From Durusdinium trenchii (lineage: Eukaryota > Sar > Dinophyceae > Suessiales > Symbiodiniaceae), in assembly GCA_963970005.1 (NCBI GenBank), contig CAXAMN010003836.1, forward strand, positions 3,162-67,161: a stretch of DNA of 64,000 nt, in the 5' to 3' direction. This document shows, in pieces, positions 1-10,799 of the stretch. Every line of letters starts with the position of its first letter. Within the stretch, counting starts at the first letter, position 1. The notes beneath the pieces were generated by a model. The model saw nothing but the letters and a program-made list of their open reading frames with translations. It was not told the DNA's origin and did not search any database. Position numbers and translations under genes: made by a program.

Positions 1-257
1 AAAAGAGGGCAGACCTTGCCCGGGGTGGGACAGACCACACCAAAATTGAATAAAAATAGGGCAGACTTAAAGGCATCTCAATATGTCGAGTCTAGTCAAA
101 CGAATTCGCGTGGAGATCGGGGGACTCCCGAGCAAAACGCCATGTTGAGGCGGTCACGATGAGGGGAAGGGAAGTGTTTTTGAACTGCCAAGGCGGTGAG
201 CGCTACTACTTTGGTGGTGGTAGGAGTGGTGGTGGTAGTGGAAGGACCCCGATGATG

Positions 258-470
258 CCTACTGTTGAGACGACAACGACACCGACAACGATCATGATCA
301 TCATCATGATCATCGTCGTCGTCGTCGTCGTCATCATCAAGGCTGCCCAGAGCTTTGTTTTCTGTAGGGTCAAAGGAACCGGTAGAAGATTTGGTAGGAG
401 CAGAGAAAACATATGTTTGTGGAATGAGGTCCAGGTTGGCAATGGTATTTCAATATATATATATATATAT
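258..470. repeat. Trinucleotide and AT microsatellites
   Basis: A run of CGA, CAT and GTC triplets (about 258-345) is followed by an (AT)n run at about 451-470. Frames through it give only poly-Thr, poly-Met/Ile or poly-Val strings, so the ORFs here are repeat readings. I see no gene in the first 1.4 kb. Confidence 0.85.
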
Positions 471-1423
471 AAACTATAAACCTATTTAAAAGCATTTTTG
501 GTTTGCTTTGGTGGTAGCGGCTGTGGCCGCCTGAGGCTGCTCTAGGCGCACCCTGCGAGCCCGCGAAGGGCCAGATGCTCAGGGGCTCGGTCCAAAGATA
601 CCTCCCCACGGTCCCTATACACGGTTGTGCGTTCGCTTGTTCTAACCTGCACCACCAGGTTATGTCATTTGCATCCTCAGGTGCTGCTTTGGTACTTTAT
701 TGCAGTGGAATTGAATGTGAAAGGTGCTGGTGGATTCACAGAAGGATAGGTAGAGCTGGATATATGTTTTATATAATCACGGGATACGATTTCTCGCATG
801 TGCCAAACATCGTCGACGCAACCATCCCTCTTTTGCATTTCCCCGACCGAAGAGTCCTTGAATCCGACAGAGGTGCTGGTGCGGTCCCTCCGCCAACCCG
901 TGTGGAGGCATGCTTTTTGCAGGGAACCTCTTTTCGAGATGGCATGGGCCACAGTTTCATGAGTTGAAGGTGGTTTACATGAACAATATGGAATGAACAC
1001 AAGACGATGGATTCAGGTAGCAAGTGTAGTTTCATGTGCAAAGATGGTTGTTGACCCCTTGGTGTGAGCTTGTCCACCCATTTTGACATCAAAAGACGTT
1101 GCTGCCACGGAACTTGACCCGACGGTCCACCGCTCGGACCGGTCTGCCAGGCAAGCAGTGAGCCAGGTGCTCAGTGGGTCGTTTGCCCGGAAAACCCGAC
1201 CCTCCCACCCTCCCATGTGTGCAATTTGGATGCCCAAGCTAGCAGTATTTCTGCAAGAGATGCATGAGAACGAAAGGCCATTGGCAGATCTGTGATGGTG
1301 GAAGATCGAGTCCAGTGCGTCTTTACGTCCCCGCGCTCCACAAAAACAGGGGGGGACTCTGTTTGACCACCGAACATGAACAGATTCTGATGTCAACCTT
1401 TTGTTGGTGGGGAGGTCTTGACT

Positions 1424-1446
1424 CACACACACACACACACACACAC
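1424..1446. repeat. (AC)n microsatellite
   Basis: About eleven AC units directly upstream of the small ORF that starts at 1461. Confidence 0.9.
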
Positions 1447-1460
1447 GCAAATCACTCTTC

Positions 1461-1721
1461 ATGAAGAAGTGCTTTTACATAGCCGTCGCCCTCCGGCTGG
1501 TCGAATCCGTCATTGAGGATGGTCGAGCGCCTGAAGACCATGCGACCCATCGAGCCAATGGCTCGTTACATGGAGCCCCGCGTGCAGGACGTTGGGAAGC
1601 CCCGAAGAAAGACATTTTCGAAGTTGAAAGCCGACAGAGCGGCCATGACACTGCCACGCTTTTCGAGCGGAAGATCGTTCTCTTAAAGGAAGGACATCCC
1701 AATCGAACAAAGGGACAATAG
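1461..1721 (+). CDS. Hypothetical 86-aa ORF
   Basis: ATG-to-stop frame of 86 codons with mixed GC-ending codons and no low-complexity runs. The N-terminus (MKKCFYIAVALRLVESV) has a short basic and hydrophobic stretch that could be a weak signal or anchor; the rest is charged (KKDIFEVESRQ, FERKIVLLKEG). No family recognised. It lies just after an (AC)n repeat. It could be a first exon read into its intron; an overlapping minus-strand frame of similar length is less protein-like. Confidence 0.35.
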   Translation: MKKCFYIAVALRLVESVIEDGRAPEDHATHRANGSLHGAPRAGRWEAPKKDIFEVESRQSGHDTATLFERKIVLLKEGHPNRTKGQ

Positions 1722-1830
1722 GGGTATTTTGTGTCCATTTTTTGAACAGCAAGTCGCAAAGAGGATAGTTTCTTTTGTTGATGCCTTGACTTCTTTGAGA
1801 AGACACTCACATGGATTGTAGATTAACACC

Positions 1831-1933
1831 TACCTGATTTGAAACCCCAACAACCTAGCTCCCTTGGAGTCCCAGATGCAACATACCTGATTTGAAGCCC
1901 CACCTAGCTCCCTTGGAGTCCCAGATGCAACAT
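1831..1933. repeat. Tandem duplication, two ~51-bp copies
   Basis: The block starting TACCTGATTTGAA and ending CAGATGCAACA occurs twice head to tail (about 1831-1883 and 1884-1933). The copies differ by a few substitutions and a small indel in the CCCCAACAACC/CCCCACC part. No coding role is visible. Confidence 0.9.
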
Positions 1934-2504
1934 TGAGTACACGCAGGAATAAAGCCTCTATCCCTTGAGATCCCTGCAGTCAAAGACTGGAGACATCCCA
2001 GTCGTCTCAGGACGCAGAGATCTGCAAAAACACCTGTTGAGTACTCCCTCCCTTGACTGCGGAGAACCCTGCCTTTTGTTGCAGGAGGTGGTGCTACGCC
2101 CCAGAGCAGTGGGATGCCCACAGAGTCTTGGCAGCGTGGGGCGCGACCTGGTGATTTTTGTGGAGAATTTACTGGTTGTCTTTACTGGGATGTGGTGATG
2201 ATAGATTTATATAAAGCTGACTTTTCAACCCCTGTTGAGCGGTGGCCAAAACCACCAATGTATGGTTTGGCTGTCTTCAAACCTACTAGTATAAAGGAAT
2301 CTGGACATCGTCTAAGTAAGAAAATGGACCTCGACACCGTCTGGCATCCCTACTTGAATTTGAATTGGCACAGTCTACTGTGTTGCTTGAGGCAATTCAT
2401 AATCATCAAATTCCATGATTTGTTTGTGCGCATGCCAAGAATCTTTCACTGTCTTGAATCTACCAACTGGAACCCACCCGGTGGCAGGGTTTGTGTTGGC
2501 GCTA

Positions 2505-3570
2505 TGAGGAAGCGTTTGTTTCGTGTGTGTGTAACCCTTGGAATCACAGGGATCCATTTGGATTGTCTCGTTGGTTTGTCCAATTTAGTTGCAGGGGGAC
2601 AACCCCATGGATGCAGTTGGCTGTCCAACGAAGAGGGCTGCGTTCCATGGCTGATATGATCCTGGGACGCTGGGATCACGCACCTGCTTGGTTGTGATGT
2701 TTACAAGCTGTTACCCTCGTTTTCTTTAAAGGGCTAGTGCACGCTGCAGACAAGAGCGATCGCCGTCACTTCGACCTGTTCGTCGTCTCGTGGAGTTGGA
2801 ACGTTGGCCTTTAACTACAGGTGCGCAGGCCTCCTTACCTGGTTGTTCAGGACTCTGGTTTTCTTAGGTTGCCGTGTGGCGAGCGGCATTCGAGTCAGTA
2901 TGCACTTCGTGTGTCTCTCCTCGTGAGAGCCCAGGGTGAGCCCGCAGAGTGCCCCCTGTGGACCCGTCGGGTCTTCTCATCCTTTCTTTCGTTTGCACGC
3001 ACATGGGTCCTGGCCTTAGTGTGTACGTGCACAACCTACTTCAACCTAGGATTCAGGTCGCCCAGGTCTTTATAATTAGGAGGGTTTTCATTGGTTGTCC
3101 CTGTGCGCTTGGTTCCCTTTCATCGCAACCACGCACACCTTTGTCCCGCCTGGCCCCTTTTTCACGTCATCATTCTTTTGTCTTGTTGCGTGCGCACTTA
3201 CACTTTGCCCTGGCCTTAGGGCTTCTCGCCTCCCCTCGGGGGGGCGTGTGTGTGTGTGTGTGTGTGTGTAACCTTTGGAGTCACAAGGTTCCAGGGGGAT
3301 GCCCCACAGCTGAAGAGAGGGCATCTAACAAAGAGGCTCTTCAGGTTGTGCTGATATCAGCAAGGACGCTTGCTGACGTACTTGCATGAACTTTTAACGT
3401 TGTTCGGCAGACATGCACGTTACGCCTTCATTTGTCGTTTCTCTCTCGCCTTGAGCTTCTTACTTCCTTCTGAAGACCCCTAGGTTCCGTCGGGCCTCTC
3501 CTGATCTCTTCAGGACTTTGGCAACCTAGGGCGAGCGGCGTTCGAGTCAGTACGCATTTCCATAAGAGTG
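2505..3570 (+). repeat. Two pairs of diverged direct repeats with a (TG)n run
   Basis: One pair is a GTGTGTAACCYTTGGARTCACA block near 2522-2563 and again near 3256-3297, the second preceded by a (TG)n run at about 3247-3269. A second pair (core GCGAGCGGCRTTCGAGTCAG) lies near 2850-2915 and 3511-3570. The copies are diverged and keep their order only loosely, suggesting an old segmental duplication or two copies of one interspersed element. A 181-codon plus-strand frame (2114-2659) runs into the first block; I recognise nothing in it. Confidence 0.6.
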
Positions 3571-3599
3571 GGTCGAGGATTCCACCAGTACCAGTTTTT

Positions 3600-4530
3600 G
3601 GCGCTCCAGAAGAAGGGCAAATGTGTTTTCCTTTTTTCCTCTCCAAGTTGGGAAACCTTTTTGCCAACCACGAGTGCGGTCAAATGCACTACCCAGACGC
3701 TACCCTGGACCCGCCTTTGGAGGGGTCTGGGGTCTCAAGTCCCTAGGTTTTGAGAGACCAAGGACTGTTTGGAGCGGTTGGGTAGTAGACTGGTAGGATC
3801 TTCTTGGTTTTCATGTTCCTCTTCAAAACATGGATTTTCTTTGTCGCTGCTTCTGTTGTCCGCTCAAGACCCGAGGCCCTACCAGCTGTTCGGCACCGTG
3901 CTGCCGTTGGGTGCCAGGCCAGCCATGCGTCGACCAAGCGAAGGAGTGCGGAAAACGAGGGTCTAACTTGAAAGTTTTGGTCGTTGGAAATTTTTTCCCT
4001 TCAATAGGGAACATGTTTTTCAGTTGGCACAAGCGAGGTTCAGGTTTCGTGAGATGTTGAGCTCTTCTGGCTTTTCTGAGTTCACTGCACTATCAGACAA
4101 TATATATATATATGTACTTTTTTATATACAAAGAAGGGTTCAAGACGCTGGAAGTTCAAGTGGTTTGCTCCCCTCTATCCTCCCAGAATCCTTTTGGCCA
4201 TCACCATTATGCCAGGCCAGTGGTTTGAGTAAACAAGTGGCTGTTTCGTTGGATGGAAGACATGACCGGAGATCCATCACGAGAACACATCAGACATCAC
4301 ATGCACAGAACGCCAGAACGCTAGTTTTTTTACCTGTTCCCCCGGACTTGGCTCTTTGGGCTTTGTAACCCGGTTTTCAACCCGAAGGTTCTTGACCTGC
4401 CAAGATCTGTTTCTTCAGGCCGCCCTGGAGCGGAGCAAACGGAGCGAGTGGAGCGCCCAGCCGCTCCAGCAGCGTTCCCAACGCACGAAGTGAGAAGACG
4501 AGGCACGGCAAGTTGGGGAAGAGCAGTATA
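3600..4530. other. No gene recognised
   Basis: Mixed-composition DNA with a short (AT)n run at about 4099-4113. ORFs on both strands are 60-115 codons without convincing codon pattern or motif. Confidence 0.5.
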
Positions 4531-4534
4531 CTAT

Positions 4535-4640
4535 ACACTCTCTGGAATCATCAGGGAAGTGGATGGCATGGCCCCAAAAGGATGACCATTCTCCTTGATA
4601 CACCAGTGGTTTTCCTCTTCCGGGATGATTCCAGGGAAGA
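4535..4640. mobile_element. Palindromic MITE-like element, copy A
   Basis: The left arm runs ACACTCTCTGGAATCATCAG then GGAAGTGGATGGCATGGCCCC; the right arm reads TTTTCCTCTTCCGGGATGATTCCAGGGA, roughly its reverse complement. The same arms occur at 9287, 57474 and 58610, with partial copies at 14486 and 49627. About 105 bp with no coding capacity: the pattern of a non-autonomous inverted-repeat element. Target duplications are not clear. Confidence 0.7.
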
Positions 4641-5436
4641 TACTTATACCAGGACACTCACTGCCAGGCCTGGTTCGAGGGTTGTTAGGACCTAAACGGT
4701 CTCAATTGGTGCCTTGAACGGATTGGATTCACAATTCGATTTCATCCGCACCAAGGGCACCGCGTCTCTTTCGGTTTGGAAACACCGCGTCTCGCTCGGG
4801 TCCGAAGAACCCACCAAGAAGGCCAAGGCTCGGGATGTCGGGAGCCGTTGATCATATGGATGAAAGCAAAGACACTTCAGTCGGGTGTCCTTCTGCATGA
4901 AGACACTTCCTGCCAGGGCGCCAGCTTGGGTTCCTGCATGGGCGCCCTTTTCTGCGCTCCGGGGTGGAAGCTGGCGGGCCAAACATCACCCAACACCGAG
5001 CTTCAAGTGAGGTTGGTCAGGTTGGTGGAACACAAACAAGAGCTGAAAGATACTGAAAGAGTGTATATACTTGTATATACTCTTTAAGTCATTCTTTTTC
5101 CCTCCTGACCAGCGCACCGTGGTTTTGCTCGTTCGCTTCCATTTTTCTGCATTGTTGAGAGAAAGGACTCATCCTTGAGACTGGTGACGATGGTCAACCA
5201 CATGAGATGCCCAGCGGGTGAACGGCGGCCTCTTGTTTTCGTTGCAAAAGTCATCATCCGACCAGGGCGACTCAAAGGAGCATACAGGATGTCCGTAAAA
5301 GTCAAACACTGCGCGAGGTATATTTACTTTTCGGGGCATGTATTTTTGCCTGCCGCCAAATGAACATATGTTCTTCATACCCAATCACAGAAGTTACAGT
5401 GCCCAATGATATTCCACAGATGTGCCTAAGGCCTGA
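4640..5436. other. No firm gene; weak coding-like stretch
   Basis: At about 4740-4860 a plus-strand frame (including KGTASLSVWKHR and EEPTKKAKARD) looks mildly protein-like but competes with another open frame (4776-5087). At 5175-5363 a 62-codon frame includes RRPLVFVAKVIIRPGRL. Neither has a recognisable domain or clear splice sites. Confidence 0.3.
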
Positions 5437-5534
5437 GCCAAGTGTTCCTGAAAACCATACCCAACTCAATTTGGTTCTAATTAAATTAATAGTAGTAGAA
5501 TTCCAAGTGTTCAAAACCATACCCAACTCAATTG
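5437..5534 (+). repeat. Direct repeat, two ~33-bp copies
   Basis: CCAAGTGTTC followed by AAAACCATACCCAACTCAATT appears at about 5437-5471 and 5502-5534, separated by about 30 AT-rich bases. The first copy has a CTG insertion. Confidence 0.85.
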
Positions 5535-5661
5535 CTTGCGCCGCTTTCCTTGTGAACCTCCACGCTCCTAAGGTCGGCCAGTTGCCTCGACCAGTGCAGG
5601 AGAGCACGATCAATGGAGAAGTCCACGTCAGTGGGAGTGACGGATTGAGTGTAGATATGGC

Positions 5662-5931
5662 ATGAAATCGACCAGGGACGCGCCTCCCACCTTGGCCTCC
5701 AACCACTTTTCTCCCCTGTTGAATGGGAAGGGTTCACACACCCAGGTCGTGGTTGGCATGGGCTTTTCGTTGGGTCGAACCGACGACGCCTTCGCTCCGG
5801 TCGACGACGGTCCCGAGCCGCGTTTTCAGCTGCCGCCGTTGGAGATGGAGAAGACACCAGCAAGTAGCTTAGAAGACAACAGCTACGGGGGGGGGAGAAG
5901 TGTTTTGGATTTACAGAGATCGTTAGGTTAG
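5662..5931 (+). CDS. Hypothetical exon candidate
   Basis: An open plus-strand frame of about 89 codons. Its middle (GRTDDAFAPVDDGPEPRFQL) has GC-ending codons and a plausible acidic and proline composition. The opposite strand holds a longer frame (5528-6460, 310 codons) rich in Arg, Pro and Ser that looks like a shadow of GC-rich DNA. It may be an upstream exon of the SAM-like gene that follows on the same strand; function unknown. Confidence 0.28.
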   Translation: MKSTRDAPPTLASNHFSPLLNGKGSHTQVVVGMGFSLGRTDDAFAPVDDGPEPRFQLPPLEMEKTPASSLEDNSYGGGRSVLDLQRSLG

Positions 5932-6036
5932 AGCCTAAAAATCGATTCGATCCTTCCAGAGCCACGTTGCAAGAACTCGCTCCGCGCCGGCGCCAGGCGT
6001 TCGTCCCACGCACGGGTTGTGTCGAGTGCACGGAAG

Positions 6037-6237
6037 GAGTGGCAGGAGGCGGAGGTGTGCCGGTGGCTTTTGGAGGTCTTCCAAGCGCCTCAGGAGACTT
6101 TGGGTGGACTCGGTGGTCTGAGCGGAACTTAACCAGTGTTCCGGACACCGATGTGGCGGAGACAGAGCCAGTCTGTGTGGAGGACTTGGTGAGCCTGGTG
6201 AGGGAGCAGGCCATTACTGGGAAGGTCTTGATGCTTG
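6037..6237 (+). CDS. SAM-domain-like protein, two exons (partial)
   Basis: Exon 1 (about 6037-6093) reads EWQEAEVCRWLLEVFQAPQ, which fits the N-terminal SAM signature W..eeVcrWL..v.lp. Exon 2 (about 6183-6237) reads DLVSLVREQAITGKVLML, which fits the fre..IdGk.LL half. Joining them removes an 89-base intron starting GA and ending AG, in phase 0; exon 2 then meets a GC donor at 6238. SAM domains are about 65-residue protein-interaction modules. The final helix (usually t.eDL.elGi) was not found downstream, so the gene is partial. The family call is by eye and the GA donor is inferred. Confidence 0.35.
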
Positions 6238-6479
6238 GCTGAAGGAACTCTAAGCGAGAATTCCGCCCGGCCCGGGGTGCGGGCCTTTGGTTTGGCCCAT
6301 GCCGTGCGGTGCCGGGTGAGGGGTGTGTGTGCCAAAGCGCCCCAGGTGAGACGACTGGGCTGGGCAGTTTCCACTTTTTGGACCACGAGGCCTTGCAAGA
6401 CCACCAAAGCACGGTTTTGGGATCCGGATGGGTTAAAACCCCCAGCACCATGTAGGTCAACCAAGGTCTCCTAGTTTTA

Positions 6480-7120
6480 TCTCCTAGGTCCTCGGACCTT
6501 CTCCCACTGATTCCTAGGAGGGAAAAAGAGGAAAACCCTTTGAGACCCCATGTTCAATGTTTGATTCTTTTTCTCCAGGGGATGAGCCCATCTTGAGACC
6601 TTCCCACCAGGTTTGGTGCTAAGAAAGACTTCACCAGCATGGGCTCCGATTGCTTTTTCCATCTTTTTCCTCAAGCCCTGCAAGTGGCCTATCACCATGG
6701 ACATGACAAGTCCAAGTGGTTGTTCCAAGTAGGCGTCAAGCCCGTTTGATTGTATCCGCCGCCTCAGTGTCGTTGCCTTCAAATCGATCGAGATGGTACT
6801 GTCGTCACATCCGCCCTTCAAACTTTCTTAGAGGGCACCATTGACAGCTCACCAAGTTATAGCAGATAGATTGGGAAAATGCAGACCCTCACGCTCACGC
6901 TCATGAGACATGGATGATTTGTATTGCTATGTGTACGAGAAGCACAGGACAGACATGTAGTTAACGGATTGAAAGTAGATGCTGGAGTTTGACAGATGAA
7001 GCTGCAACGCACAAGAAGACGTTCAGAGATGCCTGGATAAGCACATCAGTTTTGAATACTATGCACTTGTGGTTAATGTGGTTGAGTTGATGATTGATGA
7101 CGATGAGCGTAAGTGTGGCA
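6480..7120. other. No gene recognised
   Basis: Intermediate GC and stops in all frames. A 114-codon minus-strand frame (6477-6821) has no convincing motif. The missing SAM-domain exon could be here but was not seen. Confidence 0.4.
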
Positions 7121-7127
7121 GCCACGT

Positions 7128-7226
7128 CGACTTTTGCACTTGCTCCCCCGTGCAAAATTAGTTCATTATTTTGGCCATGTGCGAGGCACAGATTGTGCCA
7201 GAGGCAAGCTAGAAATCAGTATTGCG
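7128..7226 (+). pseudogene. Possible LINE reverse-transcriptase C-terminal relic
   Basis: A short frame reads LLHLLPRAKLVHYFGHVRG (YFGHV at about 7167-7181). Many LINE-type retrotransposons have a (K/R)LrYFGHVmR motif just after the reverse-transcriptase thumb, which this resembles. The upstream 170 bases contain stops in every frame and no YADD-like catalytic site is visible, so any element is a decayed 3' fragment. It could also be chance. Confidence 0.3.
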
Positions 7227-7449
7227 ATGCCAGTACTCATGCTGGTAATGGCAGGCTACGCGGCGAAGTGCACAGAAGCCAAGAGAACATGCACAAAGTC
7301 AGCGGCGTTCGGTTTCTGAGTTGCTACCTACATGTTGCTGCTCTACATGGCACGTTTTGCGTGTCCAAGTTGGAGAATCCCGGAGGAGGATGCTTCGTTT
7401 TTGTGTCCATCAGATGTGTCCATGCCGGAGAATGCACGACCATCCAAAG

Positions 7450-7575
7450 AACCAAGATTTTGTCAGGACTCTTGGGAGAATCTTGGTTTTTGTTGATATC
7501 TTTCAGGTAGCAATGGACTGGAACCAATAAACAAGATTCCCGAAAGAGTCCTGGGAGAATCTTGGTTCTTGATTT
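7450..7575. repeat. Two tandem hairpin units
   Basis: AACCAAGATT (7450-7459) is the exact reverse complement of AATCTTGGTT (7479-7488). A second unit (about 7530-7570) repeats the inner AGTCCTGGGAGAATCTTGGTT with weaker left-arm pairing. The next 50 bases hold a further small inverted pair around GAATGCATTC. It may be a folded-back or duplicated short element. Confidence 0.7.
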
Positions 7576-7619
7576 TGGGTTCTATCGGGAATGCATTCCT
7601 CATCCCAAGAATGCATTCT

Positions 7620-8105
7620 TGCTTGATGCTCCTTTGACATTCTTTCCGATCTTTCTGTCACATTGTGTGATTCTTCATATCCATGCATTATGGATATATA
7701 TATATACATAAATCATAAATAAATGGAAGGTAACCCCTGACAATTACAAAACAACATCTTCAACAATCTTCAAACCAAGGTTGAACATATCAAGGAAAGT
7801 AATTCAATAACATTGCAAATACCAGTAACATGTAATGTGTGTATCTCTTTCTCTCTCTCTCTCTCTGTATATATGTATACATACGTTATGTAGATGATAC
7901 GATGACTGAGGACTGCGACAAAGCAGATTCATCGCCTCTACAAATGCCAATCTGTTCCCTTCCACAGCCATGAATCGATCAAATCGTTTGGTAAACCCTT
8001 CCTACCCACCCCGAAATACATCGACTTCCAATCTCGATTCAGAATGTGGTGATCGATGCTCTATCCTTTTGTGACTCTTGTGAGGCCAAAAGCTCACCCC
8101 TTTTC
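7620..8105. other. No gene; AT-rich with microsatellites
   Basis: AT-rich intergenic-looking DNA with an (AT)n run near 7693-7705 and a CT-rich run near 7846-7866. No protein-like frame. Confidence 0.5.
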
Positions 8106-8109
8106 GGAC

Positions 8110-8263
8110 ATGGCGGACCCACGGTCTTCACGTGGATTCCTGCGCGCTGCTCCAAGGCTCAGCTTGAGCGAGCGGGACCTGCAGGAACTCCCTGTGCCGA
8201 AGTCGGGGGGGCTTGGTCGCCGCGCGACCGGCTCAGTCCTTTCGTTCGACTCTGAGGGATTCA
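8110..8263 (+). CDS. Hypothetical first exon
   Basis: An ATG opens a frame with good codon pattern: MADPRSSRGFLRAAPRLSL, then SERDLQELPVPKSGGLGRRA and SVLSFDSEG. The N-terminus is basic and serine-rich and could be a transit-like leader, but no hydrophobic core is seen. After about 8263 composition drops, so I place the exon end near a GAG/G site there; the exact donor is uncertain. No family recognised. The exon at 8634 on the same strand could belong to the same gene. Confidence 0.4.
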
Positions 8264-8633
8264 TCATCCATCACAGGATTCCTGTCACCTGTTCACGCGG
8301 GTATTGGCCAAATAGATGCTCAGAAGGTGGGTGAAGAGCTATGTTTGGACTATCCGGACCATTTCAATCTCAGCTTCTCGAGTTTGCTGAAGATCACAAA
8401 CAAAGACCCATGCAACTGTGAAGTCATTGGCTTGATTTTCTCTTGGGCTGCGAATTTGACCTGTGCCCATGTGAGCAGCTGCCATTTGCTGCCCACATCT
8501 GCTGCCCACTTTGCTGTTCAGTAAGTAGCTTTCTCCAGTTTTCTTTGCCTGGCAAGTCACTCTGTTTGTTGCATTCGTCCCGCCTCATTGGCCTCATCGT
8601 TGCGCCCGGGCCTCATAGCTGCGTTGGACACAG

Positions 8634-8750
8634 CAAGTCAAGAAAGACGTTGCCCATGGCACCGCTCTGTTCACGGACTTCATGTCGCTCAGCACCGCTC
8701 AGCACGACGGCCTAGCCTCCCTTCTGGTCTCAGCACCGCTCGGTTTCGAG
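8634..8750 (+). CDS. Hypothetical internal exon
   Basis: Begins after a CACAG acceptor and ends at TTCGAG before GTTCGG, a possible GT donor: 39 codons exactly, phase 0 on both sides. The product runs QVKKDVAHGTALFTDFMSLS then TAQHDGLASLLVSAPLGFE, with GC-biased third positions. No domain recognised. An adjoining frame (8751-8945) includes AWGPVMDVNGRRVALAG and is also coding-like, so the downstream boundary may be wrong. Confidence 0.4.
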
Positions 8751-9286
8751 GTTCGGCCACCGGCGGCTGCTGATGTTGGCGGCTCAAGAACTCCGGCACC
8801 GTGCGGTGACACCGGTGGTGCCGCCGGTGGTGACGCCGGTGGTGCGGCAGGCATGGGGTCCGGTCATGGATGTGAACGGAAGACGCGTTGCGTTGGCCGG
8901 TGTGAATGGAAGGGAACGAAAAGCTCTAGGACAGGTTTTGTTTAGAGTCAAGGTTCTCGACCACTTCTGACATTGGTGAACTTGCATCCACACTGACAGT
9001 GTAAAGGCGATATGCCCAGGCACTGGCCCCTGGATCCTGCAATGGATCTGGACCTCGCTTGGCAGTAGGCAGGGTTGGTCAATGGGTGTGACGCTGCGCT
9101 TGAACACCAAGCAACGGAGGATCGGAGAAGGGATCTGTGGTTAGGTCCTTTCTTTGGTCCTCTCAGATTGTCACGTGTTCCCAGCCAGAGTGTCAGCCAT
9201 GTACTGATGGATGATCTTCCTGTGCTCAGGGAGTGGATGACGAGAACTGCAGGACAACACATAACAAAGAGCAGTAATTACACTGT

Positions 9287-9378
9287 ACACTTTCTGGAAT
9301 CATCATGGAAGTGGATGGCATGGCCCTTTCGATGACCATGAACTCCTCTACACACAGGTGGTTTTTCACTTGCATCGA
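9287..9378. mobile_element. Palindromic MITE-like element, copy B
   Basis: ACACTTTCTGGAATCATCAT, then GGAAGTGGATGGCATGGCCC matches copy A almost base for base. The right arm is degenerate (CAGGTGGTTTTTCACTTGCAT) and ends in AT-rich DNA. The 86-codon plus-strand frame at 9075-9335 runs into this element, so its C-terminus is repeat-derived. Confidence 0.65.
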
Positions 9379-9389
9379 TTATATATTCG

Positions 9390-10600
9390 AAAATCAGTAT
9401 ATACTTGGTGGGAATATCGTCCCATTCTGAAAAACAGGCGGCCACTTGGGAGTCCAGCCAGGAACTTCTTCCAGGCAAGGATCTTTAGCATCTGAAGAGG
9501 AACCAATTCATGTCCTGAACTTCCCATCCACAGGACTGACCCATCCTTTCCATTCCAGAAACTTCCCCAAAAGCCACACAGGCTCGCCCGCGGCTGTTCT
9601 TGTTCCGCCCAGTGCTCGCCTGGTCGTTCGCCGCTTTCGCCGTTCAGGGCAGATGGCTCCACAGGCGAGTCGAGCCGGGTCGTGCCAGTGTCTCAGAAAG
9701 TGGTAATTCATGCAGACTTTTGATTCATAGCCATGGAATGTTCCCATTCCCCGAAAGAGCTCGTGGATCCTTTTTGAGCATCGCCTTTGGTGCGGCCTTT
9801 GGTGCAGTGGAAGATCCCCCACAGCAGACGATCCCAGTGGCCCCTGAGAATTGACCGGTGGTTTCGACCATTTTTCCAAATACCAGTGGTTTTGGGGTTC
9901 CATGTTAATCTCAGGAGAGTTTTTTGCTGAGGGACTGTGCTCCACCGGTATCAAACATGTTGTCAAGATGGATAACCTTGCTCCACTGGACCATTTGCAC
10001 TCCAGGGGTGGGACACATTTGCTTCCATCAGTTTCATTTTTCCCAGACAGCTTTAGAGGTTTGAAAAGACCCGCTTGTTTCTCGATGATGCTCCTGAGCT
10101 CCAAGATAGATCATCCCGGGCCCCAGTGCCCGAAGAAAAAAGTACGGCGACAGTGTATTTACAGATCCCAGTAAGGTTTCGAAGACAGAATGGGAAGGGA
10201 CTGATCCATGGAGAGGAGCGGCTGCAGAAAACGACTGGACATCAATTCCCAATGGATGTGCAGGCCTTTCATGGCACATCCACAAGTTGAGGATCTTGCC
10301 ACCCACACTACAGGTTCCATTGCTGATCTCTGCAGGTTCCAATGCGAAGTACACTGCCCTCGCGTGTTCGGGTGGCTCTGGCGTCAAACACCACGGTCTG
10401 TGGTTCGTCGAGCTGAATCTTCTGATTGTTTGGACATTGGGCCTATGGGGAGCGACACCAAGAAGTATTGGAGCGACACCTGGGGAGTTCAAAGCAGCGT
10501 AAAATTTCAACAGCCTGTTCAGCTCCAAACCACCGCACAACAGACTTCTATTTTTCTTCAGCTACCGAGCTACCGAGATAGCTACCCATGTACTTTCGTC
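9390..10600. other. No gene recognised
   Basis: Long frames occur on both strands (198 codons minus at 9508-10104; 168 codons minus at 10034-10540) but lack codon bias or motifs. I treat them as chance. Confidence 0.4.
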
Positions 10601-10616
10601 CATCCCTAGCACTCGC

Positions 10617-10799
10617 TTGTTGCTTTGCTTCCTTCGCTCCCCAAACGGATTGGCACCTTCTTGGGGCGCTGACGCCGACGCCGCCCGTGTTCAGGTCCTT
10701 GCGACGCCTCCTTACACCTCCGTGCCTTGCGGGGCAACGGTGGGCGTCCCTGAGGGACACCGGTGGTTCGATGTCTCCCGCATGGTGTGCTTTGATTGA
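10617..10799 (+). CDS. Hypothetical exon candidate
   Basis: The GC-rich block at 10650-10790 is open in two plus-strand frames. The more protein-like one reads GADADAARVQVLATPPYTSV, then PCGATVGVPEGHRWFDVSRM, and ends at a TGA at 10797-10799. The rival frame (10588-10902) reads LGALTPTPPVFRSLRRLL. Strand and frame are not certain and no family is recognised. Confidence 0.25.
   Translation: MLLCFLRSPNGLAPSWGADADAARVQVLATPPYTSVPCGATVGVPEGHRWFDVSRMVCFD

Noticed and set aside
5528-6460. 310-codon minus-strand ORF
   Set aside because: Arg/Ser/Pro-rich reading opposite more protein-like plus-strand exons; no motif. A shadow of GC-rich DNA.
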